From the NCBI RefSeq assembly GCF_007565055.1, contig NC_044556.1, forward strand, positions 132,283,808 to 132,347,807: a stretch of 64,000 nucleotides of DNA, given 5' to 3'. Each line of letters begins with the position of its first letter. The first letter of the stretch is position 1. This DNA is from Rhinopithecus roxellana (taxonomy: Eukaryota; Chordata; Mammalia; Primates; Cercopithecidae). The translations under genes were made by a program, and so were the position numbers. The notes under the pieces are model-generated. The model was not told the DNA's origin, searched no databases, and saw nothing but the letters and a program-made list of their open reading frames with translations. Below are positions 12,099 to 24,247 of this stretch, piece after piece.

Positions 12099-13274
12099 AG
12101 TGTGTTTGTGAGGCTTGTACCTAGAATGATGAAGGAAAAGTGGATCCGGGCTAAATTTGCCAGACTAATAGTTATGGACTCTTCCTTTTAAGCAGAGAGC
12201 AAGGTCATTAAGGAGAAGAGAGAATGCATGTATGCAACAGTTGCCAAGCTATAATTTAGTTCTGTGCATGAGAATGTGTTGAATGTTTGTTGATTGGTTT
12301 ATTGATAATTTCTAAAGTTTGCAGGTAGAGAAATAGATCCAGAAAATGGTCATGAGTAACCGGAAAAGTAGAGCCAGGTCTTCTGACTGATAGCTCTGTG
12401 GCATCTCTAGGCACCACTTTCTTTAGAAATTTGGCTCTGATGAAAATTTATACCAGACCAGTTAACTTGGAACTAGCATCAAAATTATCCAGAAGAGAGA
12501 TTTTAAAATGCACATACCTCAGTCTATTCTTAGGAACTCCATGTAAGTTGGCTGGGGGAAGGGCCCAGGTACACGTATTTTGAGAGCTCCCAGGTAATTC
12601 TGATGTGCACCCTGGTCAAGGAACCAATTGCAGACCTCTAAATCCATGGAATAATGTTTAATTTTAATGTCTTTAAGGCCCAAGTGTGTGGAGTATGTGA
12701 GAATCCCTATACCAGCTATTTATGAGCAATGGAAACAAATAGATCAAGGAAATACAAACAGGAAAGCCACTTGGCTGCCTTTAAGTACCATGATAAATAA
12801 TGTCTGTTGTTCAAGCCATCCGATCTATGGTACATTTGTCACGACAGCCCAGACTAAGAGCATTTTGTATTCGCTTCATTCCTGGTACCACCCTGTGCCT
12901 AGCACTGTGTTTCCTTTTCCTTTCTCTTTAACACTTCTTATTTTACCTAGTTCTGGTTTACGTTATCTTTTGAATTAGTCACTTCAAATCTTTTTTTGGA
13001 TGAAGGCATATGTACATACATACATGTATACATAAACAATGGTGAAAGAATGGAGGTACTGATGCCTCTTTCATGGGATCTTCAGGGCAGGACAGATCTT
13101 TGTCTATCGACTGGAATGGTTTCGGCTCAGATGAACTCAAAGCCTATCTATGACTATCTGCATCTTGCATTTTAGCATGTAGCTGTGGTTTTGGAAGGGA
13201 TCACAGTTGATACTCATTTGAAGTAGTTATGTTCTGTAAAGCTTCTGTAAGCCCTGAATTTATGAATACCCAAC
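12099..13274. other. Unassigned unique sequence
   Basis: No repeat family recognised and no supported gene. The stretch near 12667-12978 is open in one plus frame but matches nothing I know. Confidence 0.55.
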
Positions 13275-13565
13275 CATTTTTGTTTTCTTTTGAGACAGAG
13301 TTGCCCAGGCTGGAGTGCAGTGGCATGATGTTGGCTCACTGCAACCTCTGATTCCCAGGTTCAAGCAATTCTCCTGCCTCAGCCTCCTGAGTAGCTGGGA
13401 TTACAAGCATCCACCACCACGCCTGGCTAATTTTTTGTATTTTTAGTAGAGACAGGGTTTCACCATGTTGGCCAGGCTGGTCTTGAACTCCTGACCTCAG
13501 GTGATCTACCTGCCTTGGCCTCCCAAAGTGCTGGGATTCCAGGTGTGAGCCACTGCACCAGGCCG
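13275..13565 (-). mobile_element. Alu (S-like)
   Basis: A complete Alu in reverse, slightly shortened in its tail-proximal arm. Confidence 0.9.
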
Positions 13566-13987
13566 GTCAAACCATTTTTCCCAGAGGAAATACGGTGTTT
13601 CTGCAAGCCACTGGCCACATTCTCATTAACTAATTAATAGATACCTTTGTTTTATGTGTGTTTATGTTTAAAGACACCTTATTTAATATATATTGTTGAT
13701 TCATTAACATTGAACTCAGGGCCAACAGCACTATAACTCATGCCTGAACCAAGCTTAGCTAACACATGTATTTTCTCCACAAGGCATTTAGTCTTGTTGC
13801 ACCAGATAGCAATTTAGCTCTAGGCTTGGGGGCCATTTTAACAGCACAATCACCAAAAGAAAGTGCAAAAATATGAAAAATGTAGCACTAAATAGACTGC
13901 AAAAGTGACACTTGTTTATAGTATGAGAGCTGGAACAAGAAGGCACAGGGTCACTTGTTCCATCTCAGCTTGAAACATGTATGTCCA

Positions 13988-14004
13988 GCTACTCAAATAT
14001 TTCT
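13988..14004. repeat. Target-site duplication of the AluYR at 14005
   Basis: GCTACTCAAATATTTCT is repeated exactly at 14298-14314 (17 of 17), a sign of recent insertion. Confidence 0.95.
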
Positions 14005-14297
14005 TTTTTTTTTTTGAGACGGAGTCTCGGTCTGTGGCCCGGGCTGGAGTGCAGTGGCCGGATCTCAGCTCACTGCAAGCTCCGCCTCCCGGGTTCACGC
14101 CATTCTCCTGCCTCAGCCTCCCTAGTACCTGGGACTACAGGCGCCCGCCACCTCGCCTGGCTAGCTTTTTGTATTTTTTAGTAGAGACGAGGTTTCACCG
14201 TGTTAGCCAGGATGGTCTCGATCTCCTGACCTCATGATCCGCCGGTCTCGGCCTCCCAAAGTGCTGGGATTACAGGCTTGAGCCACCGCGCCCGGCC
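14005..14297 (-). mobile_element. AluYR-like element (Old World monkey type)
   Basis: Nearly consensus AluY in reverse, with GTGGCCGGATCTCAGC (GATCCGGCCAC in sense), CACCTCGCCTGGCTAGC and CAGGCTTGAGCCACCGCG, the variants I associate with cercopithecid Alus. Perfect 17-bp target-site duplication. This is the best lineage marker in the window. Confidence 0.88.
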
Positions 14298-14314
14298 GCT
14301 ACTCAAATATTTCT

Positions 14315-15229
14315 ACCCTCTGCACATGCATCTGAATGATTAGGGAAGTGTCCTGAGCATAGATTTGGGGGCTACAAACAAATTTTAGTGAGTAAAATTT
14401 GCAAACACAGAATCTGTGAAAAATAGGAATTTACTACATTTTAAAAAATATTTTACCTTTAAAGTAGACCAGGGTAATCCCAGTATTGGGATGTAAGTCA
14501 GCAAGTCTGGGAGCTCTTTATCCATTTACTGAATGTAGGGGACCTTCGAGTGAGGTAATCCTGGAGGCATATTTCACATATACTCCAATGTGAAAAATGC
14601 AATCCATAATTCAAGTTTATATATACCAAGAAGCTGAGTGGTTCAGTCCTTGTACTACTGGTACATGGAGATTGTTTTCACGACTTGAAAGAAAGAGTCC
14701 ATGTTACTGGGAACATTAGGCAAATGAATTAGGAGGCTTGTTTTTGAGTGGTTTCCCTAAGGCAGTTAAGGAACCAGAAGGTATAATCAAAGTGTTCAGC
14801 TGTATCAGAAATTTCTGGAAGCACTGTGGTTGAGAGGAGAGGCAAAACTTCCAGCCTCTTATCCAGAGAGGGCTCCCACTGTCCTCGGAATTTGGACCTC
14901 CCAAACAGCTGGCCTCTAAATGGCTGCCCAGATGGGATAGACCAGAGGAAAAAGGAGCAAAACTGGGCTCTTCGTAGTTTCCGCTTCTTCATTCCCCTTG
15001 GTCTGTGTTTGTGGCTTTCCACCACTTTCCTAGGTGTCACTCTTAGTTCTTCAGTCATACTTGGTGCCCCTTGCCCTTGATCCCCCGGCTGTCAAGTTCT
15101 GTCGGGCTCCAACTTGCATCTGTATTCACCTTCCCATGCTCACAGATACAAGCTTGATCTACACCTTCACTAATGCTCTCTAACCCTATTGCAAAACATG
15201 CCTGATCATTTTCTCTGCCTTTACCTCAA
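14315..15229. other. Unassigned unique sequence
   Basis: No gene or named repeat supported. Confidence 0.55.
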
Positions 15230-15790
15230 CTTCCTCCAAGATAACTTCTTCCTCAAAGAACCCCTTCCTAAAAAGCCTTCTGGGATTCCCTGTGTGTGAC
15301 TTAAACTCAAACACCTCTGACTTCAAACTCCTCTACCTACATTCCTAGTTCTTTCCAAAGTGATCCCTCGCTGCTTCTAGTCCTACCTGTCACTGCTTTT
15401 CTACATGTGCTCATAAACTTTAGGCAAACTATTTTCTTTGCTGTTTTCAAAACATAACTAAATTTCCCAATCTCATGTCAGCAGTTATCCTGTACCTTCT
15501 ACTAGATATACCCTCTTTCTATATCCATCATTTACAACTATGCCCAGGATTAATGACAGTTTCCCAGTTCCCCCACCTGCCAAACAGATGTGGTTTTCTG
15601 CTCCCCAAACCTCCACAGCACTTTACTTTTGCCTTACTAGGATTTTACATGTTTTGTTTTGCTGTAATTATTTTTGTCTATATCTTTCTTACCATTAATC
15701 CCTACTATAAGAGCCATAAAGTTTCCTTACCTGTAATTCCTTAAAAAAGGCCTTGCACAGAATAGGTGCTCAATAAATATTTATGAAACC
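15230..15790 (+). mobile_element. L2 LINE 3' region
   Basis: It has the L2-typical CT-rich 3' text and ends GGTGCTCAATAAATATTTATG. Confidence 0.75.
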
Positions 15791-16026
15791 TGAAGGGCAT
15801 TTTAATTATCCCGTGGTAACTTGGCAATTTGGTAGCCACATCTTTAGAAAAAGAAAGAGGAAGAGAAGAGGGAATGCCAGCAGAATTTTGGGCTGGGCGC
15901 CGTGGTTCACGCCTGTAATCCCAACACTTTGGGACGCTGAGATGGGCAGATGGCTCAAGCTCAGGAGTTTGAGACCAGCCTAGGCAACATGGTGAAATCC
16001 CATCCCTACAAAAAAATACAAAAACT

Positions 16027-16330
16027 GGCCAAGCCTGGTGGCTCACACCTGTAAACCCAACACTTTAGGAGGCCGAGGCAGGTGGATCACGAGGTCAGGA
16101 GATTGAGACCATCCTGGCCAACATGGTGAAACCCCATCTCTACTAAGAAATATAAAAATTGTCTGGGTGTGGTGGTGTGCACCTGTAATCCCAGCTACTC
16201 AGGAGGCTGAGGTAGGAGAATCGCTTGAACCCAGGAGGCGGAGGTTGCAGTAAGCTGAGATTGCGCCACTGCACTCCAGCCTGATGACAGGGCAAGATTC
16301 TGTCTCAAAAAAACAAACAAACAAAAAATA
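16027..16330 (+). mobile_element. Alu nested in the older Alu
   Basis: A complete dimer inserted at the A-rich linker of the host Alu. Its tail runs into a (CA)n tract. Confidence 0.88.

Positions 16331-16382
<52 letters not shown>
16331..16382. repeat. (CA)n microsatellite
   Basis: About 25 CA units, probably grown from the nested Alu's A-rich tail (AAAATACACACATACACAC). Confidence 0.97.
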
Positions 16383-16383
<1 letters not shown>

Positions 16384-16845
16384 CAGCCAGGTTGGTGGTG
16401 CCTGTCTGTAATCCCAGCTACTTACGGGGCTGAGGCAGGAGGATTGCTTGAGCTGAGGAGGTCAAGTCTGAAGTGAGCCGTGATGATGCCACTGCACTGC
16501 ACTCCAGCCTGGGTGACAAAGTGAGACCCTGTCTTAAAAAAAGAAAGAAAATACAGATGTGGTAGGAAATTGTTTTCAGTTATCTGGAAAAAAGTTGCAT
16601 GCCTCATTTTCTTTTTTAAAAAAACAGAACTTCTCTAAATTCTTATCTTCGATACAGAATTGAAGAAGCAATCAAGGAACTGCTATTTCAGACTTAATTT
16701 TGATCAACAAGTAAGGAGGCATCAGGATTACAAAGATGAGGGAAACTTTAGGGAAAATATAACGATGACAGTCAAAACTCCCATGTGCCAAAAAGTAAAT
16801 TGTGAGTTATGAACAACCAACTTCTGAAGCTGATTCAACAAAGTT

Positions 16846-17009
16846 AACTGAGCATCTATTTTGTAGCAGGCACTATTCAATAACTAGGAATACTGCAAAG
16901 TTCCTATCCTCATGGAACCTGCTGTTTATTGGAGGAGGGGGTAATAAAAAGCAAATATGCAAACAAATATGCCATGCAATTTCAGGTAGTGATAAGTGTT
17001 ATTGAAAAA
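16846..17009 (-). repeat. Old dispersed repeat of unassigned family, 5' piece of copy B
   Basis: It carries the family's opening phrases (CACTATTC, CTCATGGAACCTGCTG, GTGATAAGTGTTAT). An L1M insert splits it, and it resumes at about 18086. Strand is tentative. Confidence 0.4.
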
Positions 17010-18085
17010 TAAAGAAAACCCTTGGGAGAAATGGTTGATTCTAGGACTAGGGTAGGATATTTACAAGATAAGCTTAAAACACAGTGCCAGAAAGTAAGAA
17101 AGTAAACTTTCTTACTCAAAATGGAGAAACAAAACAAAGAAATAAAACAGCCCCACATTGACGGGAGTATGTCAAAGGAGACACAGCAGCAAACTGAAAG
17201 AGCTCCCAGGGCCAAAGCTGGAACAACTCGAGCAGGAAAGTAAATACAGTAGCATTGAATTATAACCCAAGTACAGAAAAAATAACCACGAGTCCACACT
17301 GGCACACGTAAATGACTGAATAAATAAATAAATAATGGGAGAGAAGACAGAAACCTTCCAGGCAGAGAAATTCCAAACACATGGGGATAATCCACTCTCA
17401 AGGAGATGGAGCTTAATTCCCCATCCTTTAAGTGTGAGCTGTGCAGGGTGACTTCCTCCAAAAAGGGACAGTATGAAAATGGGTTGGGTGGGGGCAGTAA
17501 CTTGAATAACTTTAGAGAAACAGGACAAAGACTAGCTCAGACAGATGATCAAGGTCAAAATCAACAGTGATAAGTCATGTCGATAGGATGTACCCTTGAT
17601 ATGATATGATGAGAATGGCACTTTCCCTGTGAAAAATTTAGTTTCCTCACTAAAACATGTAACTCCAATCTAACCATGAGAAAAATATCAGACAAATCCC
17701 AATATAGAGACAATCTATAAAATACCCAATTAGTACTCTTCAAAACTGCCAAGGTCATAAAACACAAGGAAAGTCTGAGAAACTGCGGCAGTTAAGAGGT
17801 GCTTAAGGAGACAGCAGTTACATCTCATGTGGTACCCTGGATAGAATCCTGGAACAGAAAGTGATACTAGGTTAAACCTAAGGAAATCTGGATATAAAGT
17901 GTAGACTTTCATTAGTAACAATGTATGAATATTTGTTCATTAATTATAACAAATGTATTATACCAAAATAAGATGTCAATAATTGGAAGAACTCAATGTG
18001 AGGCATATAGGAACTCTGTACTATTCTTTTTAATTTTTTTTTTATAAATCAAGAGCTATTCCTAAAAAATAAGTTTATTTTAAAA
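17010..18085 (+). mobile_element. L1M-type 3' fragment
   Basis: A 1.07-kb old L1 piece in plus orientation, ending with the L1M-like terminus (GGAACTCTGTACTATTC to AAAAATAAGTTTATTTT). All reading frames are broken; the longest open stretch is an antisense accident. Confidence 0.65.
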
Positions 18086-18260
18086 ATAAATAAAGCAAGC
18101 TCGGGAGATAGTGGCAAGGATGGACAGCTGCTATTTCGGTGGTCAGGGGAGATCTGTCTGAAGTAGAAACATTTGCACAGAGACCTAAATAAAATGAGGC
18201 TAAGCCATGAGTCTTTCTGGAGGAATAATATTGCAGGCAGAGAGATGAGCAGGTACTAAG
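18086..18260. repeat. Old dispersed repeat of unassigned family, copy B continued
   Basis: The same family phrases resume after the L1M insertion (GTGGTCAGGGGAGATCTG). The copy then runs into the minisatellite. Confidence 0.45.
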
Positions 18261-18490
18261 GTGCTGCTGCAGGATGGTGCTGGCAGGGGGGTGCTGGTAG
18301 GGGGGTGCTGGTGGGGGGCGCTGCTGCAGGGGGTGCTGGCAGCGGGGTGCTGCTGCTAGGGGGTGCTGCTCCAGGGAGGCGTCACTTCAGAGGGGTGCTA
18401 CTGCAGGGGAATTGCTACTATGGAGGGTCCTGGTGCAGAGGGGCTGCTGCAGCAGGGGTTTGCTGCTGCAGAGGGGTGTTGCTATGCTCT
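18261..18490. repeat. Degenerate G-rich minisatellite, unit about GGGGTGCTGCTGCA
   Basis: Some 12-14 imperfect units of 15-21 bp built on GGTGCTG(CTG)CAGGGG. The first half contains four runs of five or six G's (about 18286-18333). Confidence 0.9.
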
Positions 18491-18649
18491 TAGCCTGTCA
18501 AAGGAGCAGCAAAGATGCCAATGTGTATGGAAGAGGCTGAGTGGTAGGAAATGGGTCAGAGAGGTACTAGGGCGGGATGCTGCAGTCCTTTAGGCCATGC
18601 AAATGTGAATTCTTTTGTGGGTGAAGCACAAGGCAGGTTGGCATAGAGT
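18491..18649. repeat. Old dispersed repeat, copy B tail
   Basis: Phrases such as CTTTAGGCCATG agree with other copies of the unassigned family. Confidence 0.35.
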
Positions 18650-18870
18650 GCACTCCAGAGCTAATCTGTGGAGGTCTTATCCTGACTCTTCCACGTGGGA
18701 GCTGTAAGACCTCGGGACAGTCATACACCCTCTCTGACAGGTGGACGTATAACAGCTGTAGGATGTAGATCATGCTACAGCTGGCCTCACAGGAGTATTG
18801 TGAAGACTGACTATCTGTAAAGCACTAACATCCTTTGGCACATAGTAAGCGCTGTATAAGTAAGTATTTA
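18650..18870 (+). mobile_element. MIR-like SINE
   Basis: Matches MIR core and tail in order (GACAGTCATACACCCTCTC; GTGAAGACTGACTATCTGTAAAGC; GCACATAGTAAGCGCTGTA). Confidence 0.7.
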
Positions 18871-18944
18871 GCTATTATTGTGTGGAAAGCCCCTGGCAAG
18901 GTTAAGCTGAAGAGTGCCACTGGCTTAGATTACTCCTGTGAAGG

Positions 18945-19235
18945 CTCTCTTTGTGCTCAATGGGGAGAACAGATTGGAAAGAGGCAAGAGCAGAGGCCAG
19001 AGATCGGTGGCAGAGGCCAGAATGGCAGTGGCTTCAATGTGGCAGGGATGGTCATGATGGGGCTTCTGGATGAATTCTGAAAGCAGATTTGCCATGATTT
19101 GCTAATGGACAGGATAAAGGGCATAAGCAAAGGGGAGGAGTAAGGTTTTTTCCAGAACTGAGCTTGAGTAACTGAGCAAATGGTGGTTTTATTGATATGG
19201 GGAGCACCAAGGGAGGAGGATTTTGCTTGATTGGT
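18945..19235. repeat. Old dispersed repeat, further piece of copy B
   Basis: Phrases 'GGAGGAGTAAGG...GAGCTTGAGTAACTGAGCAAATGGTGG' follow the family order. Confidence 0.4.
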
Positions 19236-19419
19236 TATTTTGTTTTGTTTTCTTTTGTTTTTTTGTTTTAGTCTGGAGAAGTATTAAGACATATTAAGAG
19301 AGGAAAGTTCAAGTTAAATAAGAAGCTCTCAAAAGTTCGATTCTGACAATATCGTTACAAAGGATTCCAAAATGGGAGAAAAGAGGACAGCATCTGAAGA
19401 TGTTTATTCAGTTACAGGG

Positions 19420-19665
19420 TTTGTTATTTAATGAGCTCAGATTATTCCTGTAGGGCAAAAAGAGATAAAGTGGTGTGGAGCTATACCTACACATTGTACC
19501 AATATCAATTTCCTGGGTTTGCTATTGTACTATAGCTAAGTAAGATATAACTGTTGGGGGAAACTGAGGGAGGGATACTCCAGACCTCTGCGTACTATCT
19601 TTCCAACTTCCTGAAAATCTATCATTATTTCAAAACGAAAGGTTTTTTAAATTACTCTTGTTAGG
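19420..19665 (+). mobile_element. L1M-type 3' end fragment
   Basis: It ends TATCATTATTTCAAAACGAAAGG, like an old L1 (L1ME-type) terminus. Confidence 0.6.
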
Positions 19666-20722
19666 GAGAAGGAAATAACAGCAGATCATTTAGAGGTTTT
19701 TGCTGACTAAAAGAAAGTATGAATTAATATTGTGATGTTGTTGACAAACTAATGCTTACATGGCTAGAGTTAGTGGAAGTGTAAAATTCCACAGAGGGAC
19801 CAGAGAAGAATGACTTCATTGTGCACAGGTCAATCCACTTCTGAAGTGGTAAGTTCATCTCTGGGTGCCTTCATCACTTTCAGGTTGACAAGCACACTGA
19901 ATGACAACTAAACAAGACATTCAGAACTGGGCAATGCTGTCACATTAGAAGTCATTGAAGGAGGTGAAGAATTTAGCCAAGAAAATTGCAGACGCCCACA
20001 AGACATAACAACTGTCTTTAAACACTTGAGAAACTATCATTTGAGAATCAAATTTAGATGAATCTTTGACATCCCTTTAGGTGCACTTTCTTTTTACAAA
20101 ATGCCAGAAGTATTTCTTAAAGAACATTTAGCTGCATTAAAACCTCTGATTTTTAAAACAACTGAAGCAGAATAAACCTGGAACTTCAAAATGTTTTCCC
20201 AGCTGAAACCTAACTCTTACCTGTTTGGTTTGAAATTGACTCATTAACTTTAAGGAGGATGTACCTTCTTACCACCACCTTCAACCATATCCTCCAGCAA
20301 TGATCTCAAGAGCTATTAGGATAGATCTGTGACTTGTACTTAGGGGTTAGACATCTGTCAGCCCTTGAGATGGGACCAAGAAAAAGTTTTAATCAAATAT
20401 TTGCCTTGACTGACAAGGAGGAGGGTATAGCACTTTTTCTATTTTTCCATTTGTTCTATAGAGTGAAAGGAAAATGGATTTAATACTGCAAAGTTAATAT
20501 TACTACTTCTTCATATAAATTTTTATTATATACTGCAATGAAGGTTAGACAAAAATTTTAAAACAAATGATTTGACACTTTGCTATAGCAAGAAGCTATA
20601 AAAAGTATGATAATAAAACCCAGTGAAAAAATCTTACAGACACTGATTTTCATATCCTGATTATAATGAAGGCCTTAACTGAGCAGTCGCACTGTTGTGT
20701 GCCTATTCACCCTGCTGCTGAA
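19666..20722. other. Unassigned A/T-rich sequence
   Basis: No named repeat or gene supported. Confidence 0.55.
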
Positions 20723-21018
20723 TTTTTTTTTTTTTTTGAGATGGAGTTTTGCTCTTGTCGCCCAGACTAGAGTGCAATGGCATGATCTCAGCTCACTGCA
20801 ACCTCTGCCTCCCGGGTTCAAGCTATTCTGCCTTAGCCTCCCAAGTAGCTAGGATTACAGGCATCCACCACCATGCCCAGCTAATTTTTTTGTATTTTCA
20901 GTAGAGACACGGTTTCACCACGTTGGCCAGGCTGGCCTTGAACTCCTGACCTCAGGTCATCCACCTACCTTGGCCTCCCAAAGTGCTGGGATTACAGGCG
21001 TGAGCCAGTGCACCCGGC
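20723..21018 (-). mobile_element. Alu (S-like)
   Basis: A complete reverse Alu. Flanks CTGCTGCTGAATT and CTGCTGTTGAATT are its target-site duplication. Confidence 0.92.
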
Positions 21019-21295
21019 CACTGCTGTTGAATTGATCTATTTATGACCCACAGAGAGCATGAGACTAATGAACTACTTTAGTAAAAAAAATAAATAAATA
21101 AATAAAAATGCTGAACACCGTTATGAACCAGCAACAAAATGGAGAACATTATTCTTTCTTCAAACAAAACCAATCTCTTGCTACACCTGGAGTAGAGAGT
21201 GTGTGTGGTCTGGTTGCTGGCTCTATGGAAAGACAAGCACAGGGAAAGATGGCTCAGTAATACAATGAAGCCAGGAAGGGAGTTTGCACATCCAA

Positions 21296-21500
21296 GCATC
21301 ACACTGAATGAACTTTATATGCATTATTTCATGTAAGCCTCACTGAAACCCTAGGAAGGGAGGTACCATTATTTTCATTTTACAGATGAGGAACTGGGGC
21401 TCAAGTAACTTGCTCAAAGGTACTCGACTAGAAAGTAGTGGAGGTGGGATTTAAAGCCACATCTGTCTTGAGTCCAAGTCCATGCTATTATCCACCATGT
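21296..21500 (-). mobile_element. MIR SINE
   Basis: Reads as reverse MIR: ATGCATTATTTCATGTAAGCC, then TTTTACAGATGAGGAAC and CAAGTAACTTGCTCAAAGG. Confidence 0.8.
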
Positions 21501-22010
21501 TCTGTGAAATGTTCACTGAATACTAAATTGTAGCACTTAGTCCATTCCCCCCTCTCCCTGCAGTCTTTATCTGGACAATCAGAAGTTCAGAAAGTTGAGG
21601 ATACTTGCCCAAAGCTGGTTTGCAGTGGAACCGAGGCTTGAACCAAGATCTCCTGACTCCCAGGTCAGGATATTTCTGCTGTGCCAAGGGACCATTCCAT
21701 CTGAAAAGCTAAAAGTTGAGAGAGGATATTTCTAAATTCTAGAAAATCACAAAGGATATGAAGTGAATAAATTTAGAATCTTCCAAAACCCAGCAGTATA
21801 AAAATAACACGAATAGGAACCATTCTGGAAGTTGGAGAGAGATGCATTTACGAGAGAGAAGTGTGATAGTGCACACATGGTAACGAGCCTGCAGGACTCA
21901 CCATCCCTAAGAAGCTGCACAGGCTGAGAACAGAGATTCAATCAAAGTGTTAGGTTTTACTTTTATTTATTTATTTAACAAACTATATGCTAAGCTCTGT
22001 GTTAGGTGGT

Positions 22011-22700
22011 TGTTACAGCCTGAATTTTGTCCCTCAAACATTCCCATGTTGAAGCTCTAACATCCATACTCTCTCAATGTAATTGTATTTGGAGATAGGG
22101 CCTTTAAAGGAATGATTAAGTTAAAATGTGGCCATCAGGGAAGGCCTAATCCAGTTTGGCTGGTGTCCTTGAAAGAAGAGATAAGGGCACACAATGGTAC
22201 ACCAGGGGTGCACAGAGGAAAGGCCATATGAAGACACCGAAAAGATGGCCATCCGAAACCCAAGGAAACAGACCTCAGAAGAAACTAACCCAGGCTGGGC
22301 ACAGCGGCTCACACCTGTAATCTTAGCACTTTGGGAGGCGAAGGCAGGTGGATCACAAAAAATTAGCCAGGTGTGGTGGCACGCACCTGTAATCCCAGCT
22401 ACTTGGGAGGCTGAGGCAGGAGAATCACTTGAATCCAGGAGGCAGAGGCCACAGTGAGACAAGATTGCACCACTGCACTCCAGCCTAGGCCACAGAATGA
22501 GACACTGTCTCAAAAAATAATAAAAAATACAATATAAAAGAAGAAAATAACCCTTCCAACATCTTGATCTTGGACTTCTATGCTCCAGAACTGTGAGAAA
22601 TAAATTTCTGTTGGTTTATTTTTATTTTTTGTGTGAGTTTCTGTTGTTTAAGCCACACTATCTATTGTATTTTATGGCAGCCCTTGTAAACTAATATAGT
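22011..22700 (+). mobile_element. MLT1-type MaLR LTR, split by an Alu
   Basis: Starts TGTTACAGCCTGAATTTTGT and ends with GAACTGTGAGAAATAAATTTCTGTTG and GTAAACTAATATA, typical of MLT1 LTRs. The Alu at 22292-22540 interrupts it. Confidence 0.8.
22292..22540 (+). mobile_element. Alu with internal deletion
   Basis: The left arm jumps from GGTGGATCAC directly to AAAAAATTAGCCAGG, losing roughly 80 bp. Confidence 0.88.
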
Positions 22701-22830
22701 GCTTTATAACTATAAGCTCATTAATCCTTGTAACAACCTTTTGATATAGGAACTATAATCTCCATATTACAGATGAAGAACCTGAGGCTTACAGACGTTA
22801 AAAAAATTTCATCAGTGTCAATCACAAGTG
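22701..22830 (-). mobile_element. MIR SINE fragment
   Basis: TCCATATTACAGATGAAGAACCTGAGGC and CTCATTAATCCTTGTAACAACC are reverse-MIR text. Confidence 0.7.
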
Positions 22831-23136
22831 GCAGGGTTGAGATAATCTTGAGTGACAGAAACCTAAGAATCCTAATTCAAAGGATGTCTGGGTCCTATCT
22901 CCCACATCAGGAAGCAGACTTCAAGACAGACAATCTCATACACCTCTTTGCTTAGTGTTTCTAGAACAGGTAGCTGAGGTCACGCACTAGCGTGACTATG
23001 TGTAGGCTTAGAAAATGATTGAGGAAGGCACCCTTAAATAGCATATAACATAAAAGTCAGAGCACTGGACTGGGCACCAGAACATCTGGGGTCAAATCCA
23101 TTTCCTAGGGATCCTCTAATCTGATGTACTCTTTCT

Positions 23137-23411
23137 GTTTTTTGAGATGGAGTCTCGCTCTGTTGTCAGGTTTAGGTGTGGCTCACTGCAACCTCCACCT
23201 CCCTGCTTCAAGTTATTCTCCAGCCTTAGCCTCCTGGGTAGCTGGGATTACAGGCTCTCACCACCATGCCCAGCTAATTTTTGTATTTTTAGTTGAGACG
23301 GGGTTTCGCCATGTTGGCCAGGCTAGTCTGGAACTCCTGACCTCAGGTGATCCACCTGCCTCAGCCTCCCAAAATGCTGGGATTACACGCATGAGCCACC
23401 ACTCCTGGCCT
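23137..23411 (-). mobile_element. Alu
   Basis: A reverse Alu with a small deletion near its tail-proximal arm (GTTGTCAGGTTTAGGTGTGG). Confidence 0.9.
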
Positions 23412-23484
23412 CTTCTAATGTATTCTTGAGCAACTTAATCTCTAAATCTGTTTTGTAACCTACATAAAAGGAATAAGCTGCCTA

Positions 23485-23559
23485 ACTTTTGGTGTTGCTT
23501 TAATTACATTAACATTTCACGAACCTTTTGGTGTTGCTTTGATTACATTAACATTTCAC
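23485..23559. repeat. Short tandem duplication, period 39 bp
   Basis: CTTTTGGTGTTGCTTT(A/G)ATT and the following bases occur twice, at 23486 and 23525, with very few changes. Confidence 0.93.
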
Positions 23560-24247
23560 AGCATTCATCATGCTGTATTAAAGCTGTCTTTAGTATCACT
23601 AATACTTAGCACAGTTTCCTTGCATATAATTGGCCCTCAAACAATGCTGAAAGAGTCCATATGGAAGTTCTTAGCAAATTGCACAAATGTAAGCCACTTT
23701 GATTAACCCAGGGAAAAGCCGCGCTGTCGTATTTTCTTTCTTTCAGCCCTGGTCCCTAAAGGATAGAGAGAGATGAGTCAAGAATCAAAATCATATGAAA
23801 GGTCACCACCTTCCAAGGACCCAGGTAGCTTCAAAAGAGATAACAGAGCAAAGGGTCATGACCACCTGCTGAAGAATAGGGTTCAGGCCCTAACCTGACA
23901 GCTTCCATTCTTCATCTCTCTCCTGTGTTTGGTGACAGTTGTCCTCATGTCACCCTCATCTGTAATCTACTGCCTTTTCCCAAGAGTACTTAATAGCAGT
24001 CAATCTGAAAAAAGCACCAGAGATAGCTCAGTGAACTGCAACAAAAGTCTTTGTTCATGATTTTCACCGGGGGCAGTCCCACATTCCTTTCCGCAAGAGC
24101 CATAATGGGTCCCCAGGACCAAAGAGTCCACCTTGCCTTTCTGACCCACCATTCTTTCAGGGGAAGAGAGATGCTATACCCAAAATAAACACTCAACACT
24201 TTTTTGTTGGTTCAGAGGGTGTGGGATGCGCCTCTAGCAATCTAGCC
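23560..24247. other. Unassigned unique sequence
   Basis: No gene or named repeat supported; a weak L2-like phrase near 23600-23650. Confidence 0.5.

Larger units (their letters stand above)
15892..16545 (+). mobile_element. Alu split by another Alu (host element 15892-16026 and 16383-16545)
   Basis: The left arm stops at ACAAAAACT. A complete second Alu and a CA repeat follow, then the right arm of the first element resumes at ATCAGCCAGGTTGG. Confidence 0.85.

Noticed and set aside
16982..17461. 159-codon minus-strand open frame
   Set aside because: Antisense through an old L1M fragment, TTG start, no recognisable domain.
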